Notes under the pieces: model-generated | What the model saw: the letters and a program-made list of their open reading frames with translations, nothing else | What the model was told of the DNA's origin: nothing | Database searches by the model: none | In this document: piece after piece, positions 45,364-60,998 of the stretch | Layout of the letters: every line of letters begins with the position of its first letter | How positions within the stretch are numbered: the stretch's first letter is position 1 | Program-made: the position numbers and the translations under genes | Assembly (NCBI RefSeq): GCF_000284255.1 | Contig: NC_017075.1 | Coordinates: 806,001 to 870,000, forward strand | DNA length: 64,000 nt | Reading direction: 5' to 3' | Source: Rubrivivax gelatinosus IL144 | Lineage (GTDB): Bacteria > Pseudomonadota > Gammaproteobacteria > Burkholderiales > Burkholderiaceae_C

Positions 45364-46050
45364 ATGGCCCGAAACGTCAACATCGACATCGGCAGCCTCT
45401 TCGAGCAGGCGGCCTCCCAGTTCCGCGGCCTGAACCGCAACGAGCCCGGCCAGTGGCCCTTGCTGCCCAAGCTGACGGCCTGGGCGGCGGCGGCGCTCGC
45501 GGTGGTGATCGTCGGCTGGTTCCTGCTGCTGTCGGCGGCCAACGATGACCTGCAGGCCGAACGCGACCGCGAGCCGGTGCTCAAGACCGAGTACCGCAAC
45601 AAGCTCGGTCAGGCGGTCAACCTGCCCGAGCTGACCAAGCAGAAGGAGCAGGTGCAGGAGTACGTCACCCAGCTCGAGCGCCAGCTCCCGGGCAAGGCCG
45701 AGATGGACGCGCTGCTGTCGGACATCAACCAGGCCGGCCTCGGCCGCGGGTTGCAGTTCGAGCTGTTCCGCCCGGGCCAGGTCGAGGTCAAGGACTACTA
45801 CGCCGAGCTGCCGATCGCGATCAAGGTCTCCGGCCGCTATCACGACATCGGGGCCTTCGCCGCCGACGTCGCCAACCTGTCGCGCATCGTGACGCTGCAG
45901 AACCTGACGATCACGCAGCTGCCCAAGGAAGCCAACGGCCTGCTGCAGATGGAAGCCACGGCGCGCACCTACCGCTACCTCGATTCGTCCGAGGTCGAGG
46001 CGCGGCGCAAGGAGAACCAGGCGCAGCAGAAGAAGGGGGGCCAGAAGTGA
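45364..46050 (+). CDS. pilO: Type IV pilus inner-membrane protein PilO
   Basis: A 228-residue bitopic protein: cytoplasmic N-terminus, membrane helix (about 38-60), coiled coil (about 60-115) and a ferredoxin-like periplasmic domain (about 120-205) with a Lys/Gln-rich tail. It pairs with PilN and contacts PilP. The ATG at 45364 lies 7 nt after the restored pilN stop. Its TGA overlaps the pilP GTG. Confidence 0.93.
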   Translation: MARNVNIDIGSLFEQAASQFRGLNRNEPGQWPLLPKLTAWAAAALAVVIVGWFLLLSAANDDLQAERDREPVLKTEYRNKLGQAVNLPELTKQKEQVQEYVTQLERQLPGKAEMDALLSDINQAGLGRGLQFELFRPGQVEVKDYYAELPIAIKVSGRYHDIGAFAADVANLSRIVTLQNLTITQLPKEANGLLQMEATARTYRYLDSSEVEARRKENQAQQKKGGQK

Positions 46051-46580
46051 ACGCCTCCCGGACCCTGATCGCCGCGACCGTCGGCGGCCTGCTGCTGGCC
46101 GGCTGCGGCAGCCAGAACGACGAACTCGAGGCCTGGATGAACCAGCAGCGGCAGGAGGTCAAGCCGACCGTGCAGCCGCTGCAGCCGCCCAAGCGTTTCA
46201 ACCCCGAGGCCTATTCGCAGGGCCAGGGCGTCGAGCCGTTCAGCAGCCAGAAGCTGTCGGTCGCCCTCAAGCAGGAGGCGCGGCAGCCGAATTCCCTGCT
46301 TGCGGCCGAGATGAACCGGCGGCGCGAGCCGCTGGAGGCCTATCCGCTGGACAGCATGGCCATGGTCGGCAGCGTCGTGCGCAACGGCCAGCAGTTCGCG
46401 CTGCTGCGGGTGGACAACCTGCTGTACCAGGTGAAGGTGGGCGACTACCTGGGTCAGAACTACGGCCGGGTCACGCGCATCGCGGAGACCGAGGTCGCGC
46501 TGCGCGAGATCGTGCAGGACGCCGCCGGCGAGTGGGTCGAGCGCCCGGCCGTGCTGCAGCTGCAGGAGAGGGCGCGATGA
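46047..46580 (+). CDS. pilP: Type IV pilus lipoprotein PilP
   Basis: A 177-residue lipoprotein with lipobox LLAGC (Cys20), a flexible Pro-rich region (about 35-60) and a beta-sandwich domain (about 100-170, with VGSVVRNGQQFALLRVDNLLYQVKVGDYLG). PilP connects PilNO to the secretin PilQ. The start is GTG at 46047, overlapping pilO, and the stop overlaps the pilQ ATG. Confidence 0.93.
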   Translation: MNASRTLIAATVGGLLLAGCGSQNDELEAWMNQQRQEVKPTVQPLQPPKRFNPEAYSQGQGVEPFSSQKLSVALKQEARQPNSLLAAEMNRRREPLEAYPLDSMAMVGSVVRNGQQFALLRVDNLLYQVKVGDYLGQNYGRVTRIAETEVALREIVQDAAGEWVERPAVLQLQERAR

Positions 46581-48739
46581 CGGCGTTGAAGAGCACCGAG
46601 GAGATTCGAACGATGTTCAACTGGCGTGCCGTGTTTGCGGCCTTCGCGACCAGCGGTCTGCTGCTTGCCCCGGCCGCCTGGGCCGAACCGGCGATCCAGT
46701 CGATCAGCAGCACCCAGCAGGCCGGGGGCGAGGTGGTGCGCATCGAGCTCAGCGAGCCGCTGGCTGCCGTGCCCAACGGCTTCGCGGTGCAGAACCCGCC
46801 GCGCATCGCCGTCGACCTGCCCGGCGTCGGCAACGCGATGGGCCGCAACAACGTCGAGGTCAACCAGGGCAACCTGCGTTCGGTCAGCGTCGCCCAGGCC
46901 GGCGAGCGCACGCGTCTGGTGCTCAACCTGAAGCAGGCGACGAACTACCAGGCGCAGATCCAGGGCAACGCGCTGCTGCTGGTGCTCAACAGCGTCTCGC
47001 CGCAGGTCGCTGCGGCCGAGCAGCCGGTGCACTTCGCGCCGTCGCAGAACGTCGAGACGCTCGGCATCCGCGGCATCGACTTCCGCCGCGGCGCCGACGG
47101 CGCCGGCCGCGTCGTCGTCAGCCTGCCCAGCGCCCAGATGGGCGTGGACCTGCGCCAGCAGGGCCAGAACCTGGTCGTCGAGTTCCCGCGTGCGTCGCTG
47201 CCCGATGCGCTGCGCCGCCGCCTGGACGTCACCGACTTCGGCACGCCGGTGCGCATGATCTCCACGGTGCAGGCCGGTGACCGCGTGCGCATGGTCGTCG
47301 AGCCGACCGGCGCCTGGGAGCACAGCGCCTACCAGACCGACGAGCAGTTCGTGCTCGAGGTCCGGCCGCTGAAGATGGACCCGAACAAGCTGACGCAAGG
47401 CCCCGGCTACCAGGGCGAGAAGCTGTCGCTGAACTTCCAGAACATCGAGGTCCGGGCGCTGCTGCAGGTCATCGCCGACTTCACGAACTTCAACGTCGTG
47501 ACCAGCGACACCGTCACCGGCACCGTCACGCTGCGGCTGAAGGACGTGCCCTGGGACCAGGCGCTGGACATCATCATGCAGAGCAAGGGCCTGGGCGTGA
47601 AGAAGTCCGGCAACGTGCTCTGGATCGCGCCGAAGGAAGAGCTGGCGACCAAGGAGCAGATCGACCTGGAGGCCAGGAAGAAGGTCGCCGAGCTCGAGCC
47701 GCTGCGCACCCAGTCCTTCCAGCTGAACTACACCAAGGCCGAGGTCGTCGCCAAGGGCCTGCTCGGGCAGAACCAGGGCCAGGGCGGCACGTCCGGCACC
47801 TCGCAGACGACGCGCATCCTGTCGCCGCGCGGCAGCGTGATCTACGAGACCCGCACCAACCAGCTCTTCGTCTCCGACATCCCAGGCAAGCTCGAGGAGA
47901 TCACCCAGCTGATCGCCAAGATCGACATCCCGGTACGCCAGGTGATGATCGAGGCGCGCATCGTCGAAGCCGACGACACCTTCGGCCGCGCGCTGGGCGT
48001 CAAGCTCGGGGCCACCGACATGCGCAGCAGCTTCGGCGACAAGGGCGGCGTCAGCATCGGCGGCAACTACAACGCCGTCGGCTACCAGACCGGCCAGGTC
48101 ACCGACAAGATCGACTTCACGAACACGCAGTTCGTCAACCTGCCGGCCAACGTGTCGTCGTCCAACTTCGGCGGCGCCACCTCTGCGCCGACCTTCGCCG
48201 TCTCGCTGTTCAATTCCGGGCTGACGCGGTTCCTGAACCTGGAGCTCTCCGCGCTCGAGGCCGACGGCAAGGGCAAGATCGTTTCCAGTCCGCGTGTCAT
48301 CACCGCCGACCAGGAGAAGGCGCTGATCGAGCAGGGCGAAGAACTGCCGTACCAGGAGAGCACCTCCAGCGGCGCGACCTCCATCAGCTTCCGCAAGGCC
48401 AGCCTCAAGCTGGAGGTGACGCCGCAGATCACGCCCGAGGGCAACGTGATCCTGGACGTCGACGTCAACAAGGACAGCGTCGGCCGAACCACGACCGCGG
48501 GTTTCGCGATCGACACCAAGCACGTGAAGACCAAGGTGCTCGTCGAGAACGGCGGCACGGTGGTCATCGGCGGCATCTACACGCAGAGCGACAAGAACGA
48601 CGTCAGCAAGGTGCCGCTGCTCGGCGACATCCCGGTGCTGGGCGTGCTGTTCCGCAGTACGACTCGCACCTCCAGCAAGACCGAGCTGCTGGTGTTCCTG
48701 ACGCCCAAGATCGTGACTGACCGCGCCGCGGTGCGCTGA
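46577..48739 (+). CDS. pilQ: Type IV pilus secretin PilQ
   Basis: A 720-residue outer-membrane secretin: signal peptide, two AMIN peptidoglycan-binding domains (about 40-130 and 150-255), an STN/N0 domain (about 280-345), N1 (about 355-450) and the secretin channel (about 480-715, ending near [19 protein letters not shown]). It forms the exit pore for the pilus. ATG 46577 overlaps pilP as ATGA; a second ATG at 46613 (MFNWRAVFAAFATSG) has GAGGAG 9 nt upstream and gives the cleaner signal peptide, so it may be the true start. Confidence 0.93.
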   Translation: MTALKSTEEIRTMFNWRAVFAAFATSGLLLAPAAWAEPAIQSISSTQQAGGEVVRIELSEPLAAVPNGFAVQNPPRIAVDLPGVGNAMGRNNVEVNQGNLRSVSVAQAGERTRLVLNLKQATNYQAQIQGNALLLVLNSVSPQVAAAEQPVHFAPSQNVETLGIRGIDFRRGADGAGRVVVSLPSAQMGVDLRQQGQNLVVEFPRASLPDALRRRLDVTDFGTPVRMISTVQAGDRVRMVVEPTGAWEHSAYQTDEQFVLEVRPLKMDPNKLTQGPGYQGEKLSLNFQNIEVRALLQVIADFTNFNVVTSDTVTGTVTLRLKDVPWDQALDIIMQSKGLGVKKSGNVLWIAPKEELATKEQIDLEARKKVAELEPLRTQSFQLNYTKAEVVAKGLLGQNQGQGGTSGTSQTTRILSPRGSVIYETRTNQLFVSDIPGKLEEITQLIAKIDIPVRQVMIEARIVEADDTFGRALGVKLGATDMRSSFGDKGGVSIGGNYNAVGYQTGQVTDKIDFTNTQFVNLPANVSSSNFGGATSAPTFAVSLFNSGLTRFLNLELSALEADGKGKIVSSPRVITADQEKALIEQGEELPYQESTSSGATSISFRKASLKLEVTPQITPEGNVILDVDVNKDSVGRTTTAGFAIDTKHVKTKVLVENGGTVVIGGIYTQSDKNDVSKVPLLGDIPVLGVLFRSTTRTSSKTELLVFLTPKIVTDRAAVR

Positions 48740-48762
48740 CCCGTCAGACGGAGATCCAATAG

Positions 48763-50877
48763 ATGACGATGCTGAAGAGACTGTTCGCCGTCCTGGCGGT
48801 GGTGATGCTGGCGAGTTGCGGCGGTGGCAGCAGCAACTCCAAGGCGCCCGGCAACGACACCGATGGGGCCGCGTCGATCACGCTGTCGCTGTCGTCGAGC
48901 ACGGTGACCGCGGCTTCTCCGGCCACCGTGAGCGCCAAGCTCAAGACCGCGACCGGCGCCTCGGCTTCCGGTGTCGTCGTCAGCTTCTCGACGACCAACG
49001 GCAACGGCAGCCTGAGCGCCGCGACCGCACTCTCCGACTCGGACGGCGTGGCGACGGTGACGCTGTCGCCGGCCTCCACGACCACCGCCGGCGCCGACAC
49101 CGTCGTCGCCACCGCGGTGATCGGCAAGGAGACGGTGACCACCTCGAAGGGCTTCAGCCTCGTCGCCACCAACTCCAGCATCACCGGCTTCACGGCCGAC
49201 AGCGGCACCAGCAGCAGCGTGCCGGTCAGCGCCTACGGTCAGACGGTGCTGAGCGTCGCGCTGAGCGGCGTCAGCACCACGGCCCCGGCGACGGTGTCGA
49301 TCAACTCCACCTGCGTCGCCGCCGGCAAGGCGACGATCTCGCCGGCGAGCGCGACGACGACCACCAGCCCGGTCCTCTTCACCTACAAGGACAACGGCTG
49401 CGGCGCCACGCTGAGCACCGACACCGTGACGGCGTCGATCTCCGGCACCACGATCTCGTCCACGCTGGCGCTGTTCATCAACTCGCCCGAGGCCAACAAC
49501 ATCGTCTTCGTCAGCGCTTCGCCCGAGACGATCTACCTCCAGGGCTCGGGCCTGACGACCTCGTCGAACGTCGTCTTCCAGGTCAACGACCGCAACAACA
49601 GCCCGCTGCCCAACCAGTCGGTGACCTTGTCGCTGACGACCTTCACCGGCGGCCTGACCATCCAGGGCGGCCAGAGTGCGGTCACCCGCACGACCGACGG
49701 TAGCGGGCGTGTCAGTGTTCTCGTGAACTCGGGTACCGTGCCCACCCCGGTGCGCGTGACCGCCGCGCTGGCCAGTGGCGTGTCCACCGTGTCCAGCAAC
49801 CTTGCCGTCGCCGTCGGCCTGCCGTCGCAGCTCAACTTCTCGCTGTCGCAGGGCACGATGAACATCGAGGGCTACAACATCGACGGCACGACGAACAGCT
49901 ACACGATCTACGCCGCCGACCGCAGCGGCAACCCGGTGCCCGCCGGCACGACGATCAGCTTCTGGGCCGAAGGCGGCCAGATCTCCTCGAGTTCGCAGAC
50001 CAAGCTCAACAACGCCATCGCCTCGACGACGGTGAGCTTCGTCTCCCAGGCGCCGCGGCCTGCCGACGGCCGGGTGACCGTGCTCGCTTACGCGATCGGC
50101 GAGGAGTCGTTCATCGACCTGAACGGCAACAACGTCTGGGACAGCGGCGAGCCGTTCCAGGACCTGGGCGACGTCACCAAGGACAAGCTGTTCGACGGCA
50201 TCTTCGATCCGTCTTTCGACGAGTTCGTCTCGCTCAGCGGCACCGACAGCAGTGCCTGCGTCGACAACAGCGCCGCCTACCCGATCCTGAAGCTGATCCC
50301 GGCCGGTGCCGACGCCTGGATTCCGAGCCGTCCGTCCACCTGCGACGGTGCCTGGACCCAGCGGACCTACGTCCGCCGCGCCGTCGAGACGGTGCTGTCG
50401 ACCTCCGAGGCCGGCGCCGTCTGGCTCGACACGAGGGCGCTGACCAGCGCCTCGTGCAGCGCCGCGGCCCACTTGGTCACCAAGAACAACGGCCCGACGC
50501 TGACGTCGCCGGCCACCTCGGTGACCAAGGTCGCCGTGGCTTCGGGTGACGTCGCCTACACCGGGTCGGCGGCGGGCAGCCTGTATTTCGCGGCCACCGA
50601 CAACAACGCCTACCGCTTCAACCCGATGGCCGCGGGCACGGTCGTGACGGCCAGCGCCCAGACCACCGGCCTGACCACCAAGGTGGCGGGTGGTTCGCCG
50701 GTCATCAGCACCACGGCGCCGTTCCCGGGGCTCGGGGTGGCCTACGAGTTCAGCGACGACGCGACCATCCCGGGGGTGTTCACGCTGTCGTTCAAGTCGC
50801 CCAGCGGACTGACGACCAGCTACAACATCACCATCGAACCCCGGTCCGTCCCGACGACCCCTTGCACGATCCAGTGA
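48763..50877 (+). CDS. Ig-like (Big_1/invasin-type) repeat lipoprotein
   Basis: A 704-residue probable lipoprotein: MTMLKRLFAVLAVVMLASC gives a lipobox with Cys19, followed by a GGGSSNS spacer. At least three bacterial Ig-like domains follow (about 38-130, 235-345 and 355-455), rich in Thr/Ser/Val. Residues 451-470 (DLNGNNVWDSGEPFQDLGD) look like an EF-hand/dockerin-type calcium loop, and a C-terminal beta domain follows. A cell-surface or adhesion role is inferred. It sits 23 nt after pilQ, so it may be co-transcribed with the pilus genes; its end overlaps the aroK start. Confidence 0.75.
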   Translation: MTMLKRLFAVLAVVMLASCGGGSSNSKAPGNDTDGAASITLSLSSSTVTAASPATVSAKLKTATGASASGVVVSFSTTNGNGSLSAATALSDSDGVATVTLSPASTTTAGADTVVATAVIGKETVTTSKGFSLVATNSSITGFTADSGTSSSVPVSAYGQTVLSVALSGVSTTAPATVSINSTCVAAGKATISPASATTTTSPVLFTYKDNGCGATLSTDTVTASISGTTISSTLALFINSPEANNIVFVSASPETIYLQGSGLTTSSNVVFQVNDRNNSPLPNQSVTLSLTTFTGGLTIQGGQSAVTRTTDGSGRVSVLVNSGTVPTPVRVTAALASGVSTVSSNLAVAVGLPSQLNFSLSQGTMNIEGYNIDGTTNSYTIYAADRSGNPVPAGTTISFWAEGGQISSSSQTKLNNAIASTTVSFVSQAPRPADGRVTVLAYAIGEESFIDLNGNNVWDSGEPFQDLGDVTKDKLFDGIFDPSFDEFVSLSGTDSSACVDNSAAYPILKLIPAGADAWIPSRPSTCDGAWTQRTYVRRAVETVLSTSEAGAVWLDTRALTSASCSAAAHLVTKNNGPTLTSPATSVTKVAVASGDVAYTGSAAGSLYFAATDNNAYRFNPMAAGTVVTASAQTTGLTTKVAGGSPVISTTAPFPGLGVAYEFSDDATIPGVFTLSFKSPSGLTTSYNITIEPRSVPTTPCTIQ

Positions 50878-51452
50878 TCGTCTCCCTCGTCGGCATGCCC
50901 GGCAGTGGCAAGTCCACTGTCGGGCGCCATCTGGCCCGGCAACTCGGCCTGCGCTTCGTCGACAGCGACGCCGAGATCGAGCGCCAGCTGGGAACCAGCA
51001 TCCGCGACTACTTCGCCGCACACGGCGAGGACGCGTTCCGCGATCTGGAACAGCGCATGATCGACGAGCTGACGCGCCAGCCGGGCTGCGTGCTGGCCAC
51101 CGGCGGCGGCGCGGTGCTGCGGCCGGCCAACCGCGAGGCGCTGCACGCGCGCAGCCAGGTCTTCTATCTGCGTTCGACGCCGGAAGAGCTGTTCCGGCGC
51201 CTGCGCCACGACACGACGCGGCCGCTGCTGCAGGTGGGCGACCCGCAGCGCCGGCTGCGCGAGCTGTTCCGCGACCGTGATCCGCTGTACCGCCGCTGCG
51301 CGCATTTCGTCGTCGAGACGACCCGGCCTTCGGTGCCGGCGCTGATCGGCATGGTGCTGATGCAGCTCGAGCTGGCCGGCATCATCGACCCCGATCGCGT
51401 GCCGTCGCCGATCGACCATCCACCGGTCGAGCCGCCCGCGGCGCGGCACTGA
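50874..51452 (+). CDS. aroK: Shikimate kinase AroK
   Basis: A 192-residue kinase phosphorylating shikimate in chorismate synthesis. Walker A is GMPGSGKS (7-14), the shikimate-binding Asp is in [14 protein letters not shown] is the second substrate loop and the lid Arg is in RPLLQ. GTG 50874 overlaps the preceding stop as GTGA and fits the family start; a TTG 12 nt upstream (50862) is also in frame. Neither has a clear ribosome site. The aroK-aroB pair after pilQ is a conserved order. Confidence 0.93.
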   Translation: MIVSLVGMPGSGKSTVGRHLARQLGLRFVDSDAEIERQLGTSIRDYFAAHGEDAFRDLEQRMIDELTRQPGCVLATGGGAVLRPANREALHARSQVFYLRSTPEELFRRLRHDTTRPLLQVGDPQRRLRELFRDRDPLYRRCAHFVVETTRPSVPALIGMVLMQLELAGIIDPDRVPSPIDHPPVEPPAARH

Positions 51453-51484
51453 ATCGGTCACGGACCGGGCCGTACACTGGCGCC

Positions 51485-52576
51485 ATGTCCGAGCCCGTCA
51501 CCGTCTCCGTCGCCACTCCCGACTCGCGCTACGACATCCTGATTGGCGGCGGCCTGCTGGCCCGGGCCGATTCCTGGGCCGGCCTGCCGCGCTCGGCGTC
51601 GGCGGTCATCGTCACCAACACCACGGTCGACCCGCTGCACGGCGATGCGCTGCGCCGCGCGCTGGCGCCGCTGCACCGCGACGTCATCACCGTCGTGCTG
51701 CCCGACGGCGAAGCGCACAAGACCTGGCAGACGCTGAACCTGATCTTCGACCACCTGCTGGAGCGTGGCTGCGACCGCAAGACGGTGCTCTACGCGCTCG
51801 GCGGCGGCGTCGTCGGCGACATCACCGGCTTCGCGGCCGCCAGCTACATGCGCGGCGTGCCCTTCGTCCAGGTGCCGACGACGCTGCTGGCGCAGGTCGA
51901 CTCCTCGGTGGGCGGCAAGACCGCGATCAACCATCCTCTGGGCAAGAACATGATCGGCGCGTTCTACCAGCCGCGCCGGGTGATCTGCGACCTCGACACA
52001 CTGGACACGCTGCCGGCACGCGAGGTCAGCGCCGGTCTCGCCGAGATCATCAAGTACGGCCCGATCGCCGACGCCGGCTTTCTCGACTGGATCGAGGCCA
52101 ACGTCGACGCCCTGCGCGCGCGCGATCGCGCCGCGCTGGCGTACGCCGTGCGGCGCTCCTGCGAGATCAAGGCCGAGGTCGTCGGCCAGGACGAACGCGA
52201 GGCCGGGCTGCGCGCGATCCTCAACTTCGGCCACACCTTCGGCCACGCGATCGAGGCCGGCCTGGGCTACGGCGAATGGCTGCACGGCGAGGGCGTCGGC
52301 TGCGGCATGGTGATGGCCGCCGAGCTGTCGGCGCTGCTGGGCCTGGTGCCGGCGGCTTTCGTCGAGCGCCTGCAGCGGCTGTGCGAACGCGCCGGCCTGC
52401 CGGTGCGCGGGCCGCGGCTGGGCATCGAGCGCTATCTCGAGCTGATGCGCGTCGACAAGAAGGCCGAAGGCGGCGAGATCCGCTTCGTGCTGATCGAGGC
52501 TCCCGGCCGCGCCGTCGTGCGCCCGGCCCCGGACGCGCTGGTCGCCCAGGCGATCGAGCGCCACCTGGCGGCGTGA
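51485..52576 (+). CDS. aroB: 3-dehydroquinate synthase AroB
   Basis: A 363-residue NAD- and metal-dependent enzyme converting DAHP to 3-dehydroquinate. The NAD loop is [13 protein letters not shown], the substrate site [15 protein letters not shown], and the metal histidines are in [14 protein letters not shown] 51485 is clear. TACACT at 51473-51478 lies 6 nt before the ATG; if it is a -10, the transcript would be nearly leaderless. Its stop overlaps the dgt GTG. Confidence 0.95.
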   Translation: MSEPVTVSVATPDSRYDILIGGGLLARADSWAGLPRSASAVIVTNTTVDPLHGDALRRALAPLHRDVITVVLPDGEAHKTWQTLNLIFDHLLERGCDRKTVLYALGGGVVGDITGFAAASYMRGVPFVQVPTTLLAQVDSSVGGKTAINHPLGKNMIGAFYQPRRVICDLDTLDTLPAREVSAGLAEIIKYGPIADAGFLDWIEANVDALRARDRAALAYAVRRSCEIKAEVVGQDEREAGLRAILNFGHTFGHAIEAGLGYGEWLHGEGVGCGMVMAAELSALLGLVPAAFVERLQRLCERAGLPVRGPRLGIERYLELMRVDKKAEGGEIRFVLIEAPGRAVVRPAPDALVAQAIERHLAA

Positions 52577-53724
52577 ACCCCACCGGCCTGGCCCCGTGGG
52601 CCGTCGACCCGTGGCGCAGCCGCGGGCGGCGCATCGACGAAGGTCCGGCGGCGCCGCGCACCGAGCACCAGCGCGACCGCGACCGCATCGTGCACAGCAC
52701 GGCCTTCCGGCGCCTGGTCTACAAGACCCAGGTCTTCGTCAACCATGAAGGCGACCTGTTCCGCACCCGGCTGACGCATTCGCTGGAGGTCGCGCAGCTC
52801 GGGCGTTCGATCGCACGCCAGCTGCGCCTGAACGAAGAGCTGATCGAGGCGCTGGCGCTGGCCCACGACCTCGGCCACACACCGTTCGGCCACGCCGGCC
52901 AGGACGTGCTGAACCAGTGCATGGCCGATCACGGCGGCTTCGAACACAACCTGCAGAGCCTGCGTGTCGTCGACAAGCTGGAGCAGCGTTATCCGGAGTT
53001 CGACGGCCTGAACCTGAGCTTCGAGACGCGCGAGGGCATCCTCAAGCACTGCTCGCGCCACAACGCCGAGCTGATGTGCGCCGCCGAGCCCGACGGCCCG
53101 GCGCGGCGTTTCCTCGACGGCACCCAACCTTCGCTGGAGGCGCAGATCGTCAACCTCGCCGACGAGGTGGCCTACAACGCCCACGACGTCGACGACGGCG
53201 TGCGTTCCGGGCTGATCACGATGGAGCAGCTCGACGGCCTGGCGCTGTATGCACGCTTCCGCGACGAGGCGCTGGCCGCGCACCCCAAGCTGCTGGCGAT
53301 GCCGCCGCGGCGCCTGCTCTTCGAGACGCTGCGGCGAATGCTGTCGGCGCTGGTCTACGACCTGATCGACGAGACCAACCGCCAGCTCGCGAAGCACCGG
53401 CCCGAGGACGCGGACGCCTTGCGACAGCTCCCGCGCATTGCCGCGTTCAGCGACGCGGTGCGCGAGCCCTTGTCGGAGCTGAAACGTTTCCTCTTCAAGG
53501 AGCTGTACCGGCACCCGCAGGTCGTCGACGTGACGGCGCGGGCACGCACCGTCGTCGCCGAACTGTTCGCCGCCTACGTCGCGGCGCCGCAGGAGATGCC
53601 GGCCGACTTCGCCGGCGCCAGCGACTTCCACCGTGCGGTCGCCGACTACATCGCCGGCATGACCGACCGCTTCGCGCTGCGCGAGCACCAGCGGCTGACC
53701 GGCCGCGACCTGTTCGCGCTCTGA
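52573..53724 (+). CDS. dgt: Deoxyguanosinetriphosphate triphosphohydrolase-like protein
   Basis: A 383-residue HD-domain dNTPase. The metal site is built from His69 ([10 protein letters not shown]), His98-Asp99 ([11 protein letters not shown]) and a later Asp in [10 protein letters not shown]. The short length fits the type-2 dNTPase-like group rather than E. coli Dgt. It hydrolyses dNTPs to nucleoside and triphosphate and so influences dNTP pools. GTG 52573 overlaps aroB as GTGA. It is followed by the RAYT-like gene 3 nt later. Confidence 0.92.
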   Translation: MNPTGLAPWAVDPWRSRGRRIDEGPAAPRTEHQRDRDRIVHSTAFRRLVYKTQVFVNHEGDLFRTRLTHSLEVAQLGRSIARQLRLNEELIEALALAHDLGHTPFGHAGQDVLNQCMADHGGFEHNLQSLRVVDKLEQRYPEFDGLNLSFETREGILKHCSRHNAELMCAAEPDGPARRFLDGTQPSLEAQIVNLADEVAYNAHDVDDGVRSGLITMEQLDGLALYARFRDEALAAHPKLLAMPPRRLLFETLRRMLSALVYDLIDETNRQLAKHRPEDADALRQLPRIAAFSDAVREPLSELKRFLFKELYRHPQVVDVTARARTVVAELFAAYVAAPQEMPADFAGASDFHRAVADYIAGMTDRFALREHQRLTGRDLFAL

Positions 53725-53727
53725 ACG

Positions 53728-54399
53728 ATGGCCCGCCTGCCGCGCCTCGTGCTGCCCGGCTGCGGGCATCTGGTGGTGCAGCGCGGCCACGACGGCCGCA
53801 GCGTCTTCGCCGACGACGAGGACCGCAGCGTCTTCCTCGCCGCGCTGCGCGAAGCCGCCGCGGCGCAACGCGTCGCGATCCATGCCTACGCGCTGCCCGA
53901 CACCGAGGTGCAGATCCTGGCGACGCCGCGGGCCGAGGACGCGCTTGGCCGCATGATGCAGTCGCTGGGGCGGCGCTACGTCGCCGCCTACCGCCAGCGC
54001 CACGGCGGGCGCGGCACGCTCTGGGACGGGCGTTATCGCTGCGCGCCGGTGGAGCCGGGCGACTGGCTGCTGGCCGCGCTGCGGCTGGTCGATGCCGCGG
54101 CGCCGTGTTCCAGCGCGGCGCACCGCACCGGCGGGCGCGACCCGCAGGTCACCGATCCGCCCGAGCTCTGGCAGCTCGGCAACACGCCGTTCGAGCGCGA
54201 AGCGGCCTACCGGCGCCTGCTCGAGGCGGGCGTCCCGCCCGCCCAGGCCGCTGCGCTGCGCGAGGCGGCGCTGGGCGGCTGGGCCGTCGGCGGGCCGGCC
54301 TTCCTGGCCCGGCTGGGCGAGCAGACCGCCCGACCCTTGCGCCCGCGCCCACGCGGACGCCCCGCGCGCCCGGTGCCTGGCGGTCGTTCGCCGGGCTGA
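53728..54399 (+). CDS. RAYT/Y1-transposase-like protein lacking the HUH histidines
   Basis: A 223-residue protein of the REP-associated tyrosine transposase (TnpA_REP, Y1) family: [19 protein letters not shown] at the N-terminus, [25 protein letters not shown] with the candidate nucleophile Tyr84, and the family C-terminal helical part. Where active members have the metal motif DNHFHLL, this protein reads DTEVQIL (58-64), replacing both histidines (Glu60, Gln62). It should therefore be unable to cleave single-stranded DNA by the known mechanism and may be a domesticated DNA-binding protein. It is intact, has normal codon bias, and lies between dgt and gltB. Confidence 0.82.
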   Translation: MARLPRLVLPGCGHLVVQRGHDGRSVFADDEDRSVFLAALREAAAAQRVAIHAYALPDTEVQILATPRAEDALGRMMQSLGRRYVAAYRQRHGGRGTLWDGRYRCAPVEPGDWLLAALRLVDAAAPCSSAAHRTGGRDPQVTDPPELWQLGNTPFEREAAYRRLLEAGVPPAQAAALREAALGGWAVGGPAFLARLGEQTARPLRPRPRGRPARPVPGGRSPG

Positions 54400-54748
54400 A
54401 CGCCGCATCGGCCGCGTCGTCGCGGCCCGTTCGGGCCTCCGGACTTTCCCGAAGTCCCGCCAGGGAGCTTGCGAGCTCCGGCATCGATCCTGGTGCGTGC
54501 CTGCTTTCGGCGACGCACCAGAGCAAGTCGACGCGGGTCCCGGCGACTCGCCGAAGTCCTTGCTCCGGGCCGTCATGCACCGGCCTGCGACGTCTCGCAC
54601 CGTCCCGGATCATTACTCTGTCCCCAATAAATCCGATGTGGCCGCGACTTGCTCTGTTTGTTGGAGTCTGACCCTATTTATTCGTACTTGCCCTTATAAG
54701 GGTCGTGGGTTAGGCTCGCGCTCCCCCCTTGTCTGCCCGGAGATCGCC
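54400..54748 (+). repeat. Palindrome-rich intergenic region after the RAYT-like gene
   Basis: This 349-bp non-coding gap holds consecutive inverted repeats: GGCCCG-tt-CGGGCC (54424-54437), GGACTT-tcccg-AAGTCC (54441-54457), GGAGCT-tgcg-AGCTCC (54464-54479), TGGTGCGT/ACGCACCA (54491-54520) and GAGCAAG/CTTGCTC (54521-54565) enclosing CGGCG-act-CGCCG. After these, an AT-rich part has related segments CTCTGTCCCCAATAAATC (54618-54635) and GTCTGACCCTATTTATTC (54666-54683) and a perfect CCCTTATAAGGG (54691-54702). The layout resembles REP-type sequences beside RAYT genes. It also contains the gltB leader. Confidence 0.55.
54691..54702. promoter_or_regulatory. Perfect palindrome CCCTTATAAGGG upstream of gltB
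   Basis: A 12-bp perfect palindrome 46 bp before the gltB ATG, containing a -10-like TATAAG. It may be an operator or part of the gltB promoter; no well-spaced -35 is visible. Confidence 0.35.
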
Positions 54749-59485
<4,737 letters not shown>

Positions 59486-59507
59486 CCCGAACAGGACGAG
59501 AACCATC

Positions 59508-60974
<1,467 letters not shown>

Positions 60975-60975
60975 A

Positions 60976-60998
60976 CCGGCGCGCGTACTTCGCGCCGG
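60976..60998 (+). terminator. Hairpin after gltD
   Basis: A perfect 8-bp stem CCGGCGCG / CGCGCCGG with a 7-nt loop begins one base after the gltD stop. No U-tract follows, so termination may be partial or Rho-assisted. Confidence 0.5.
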
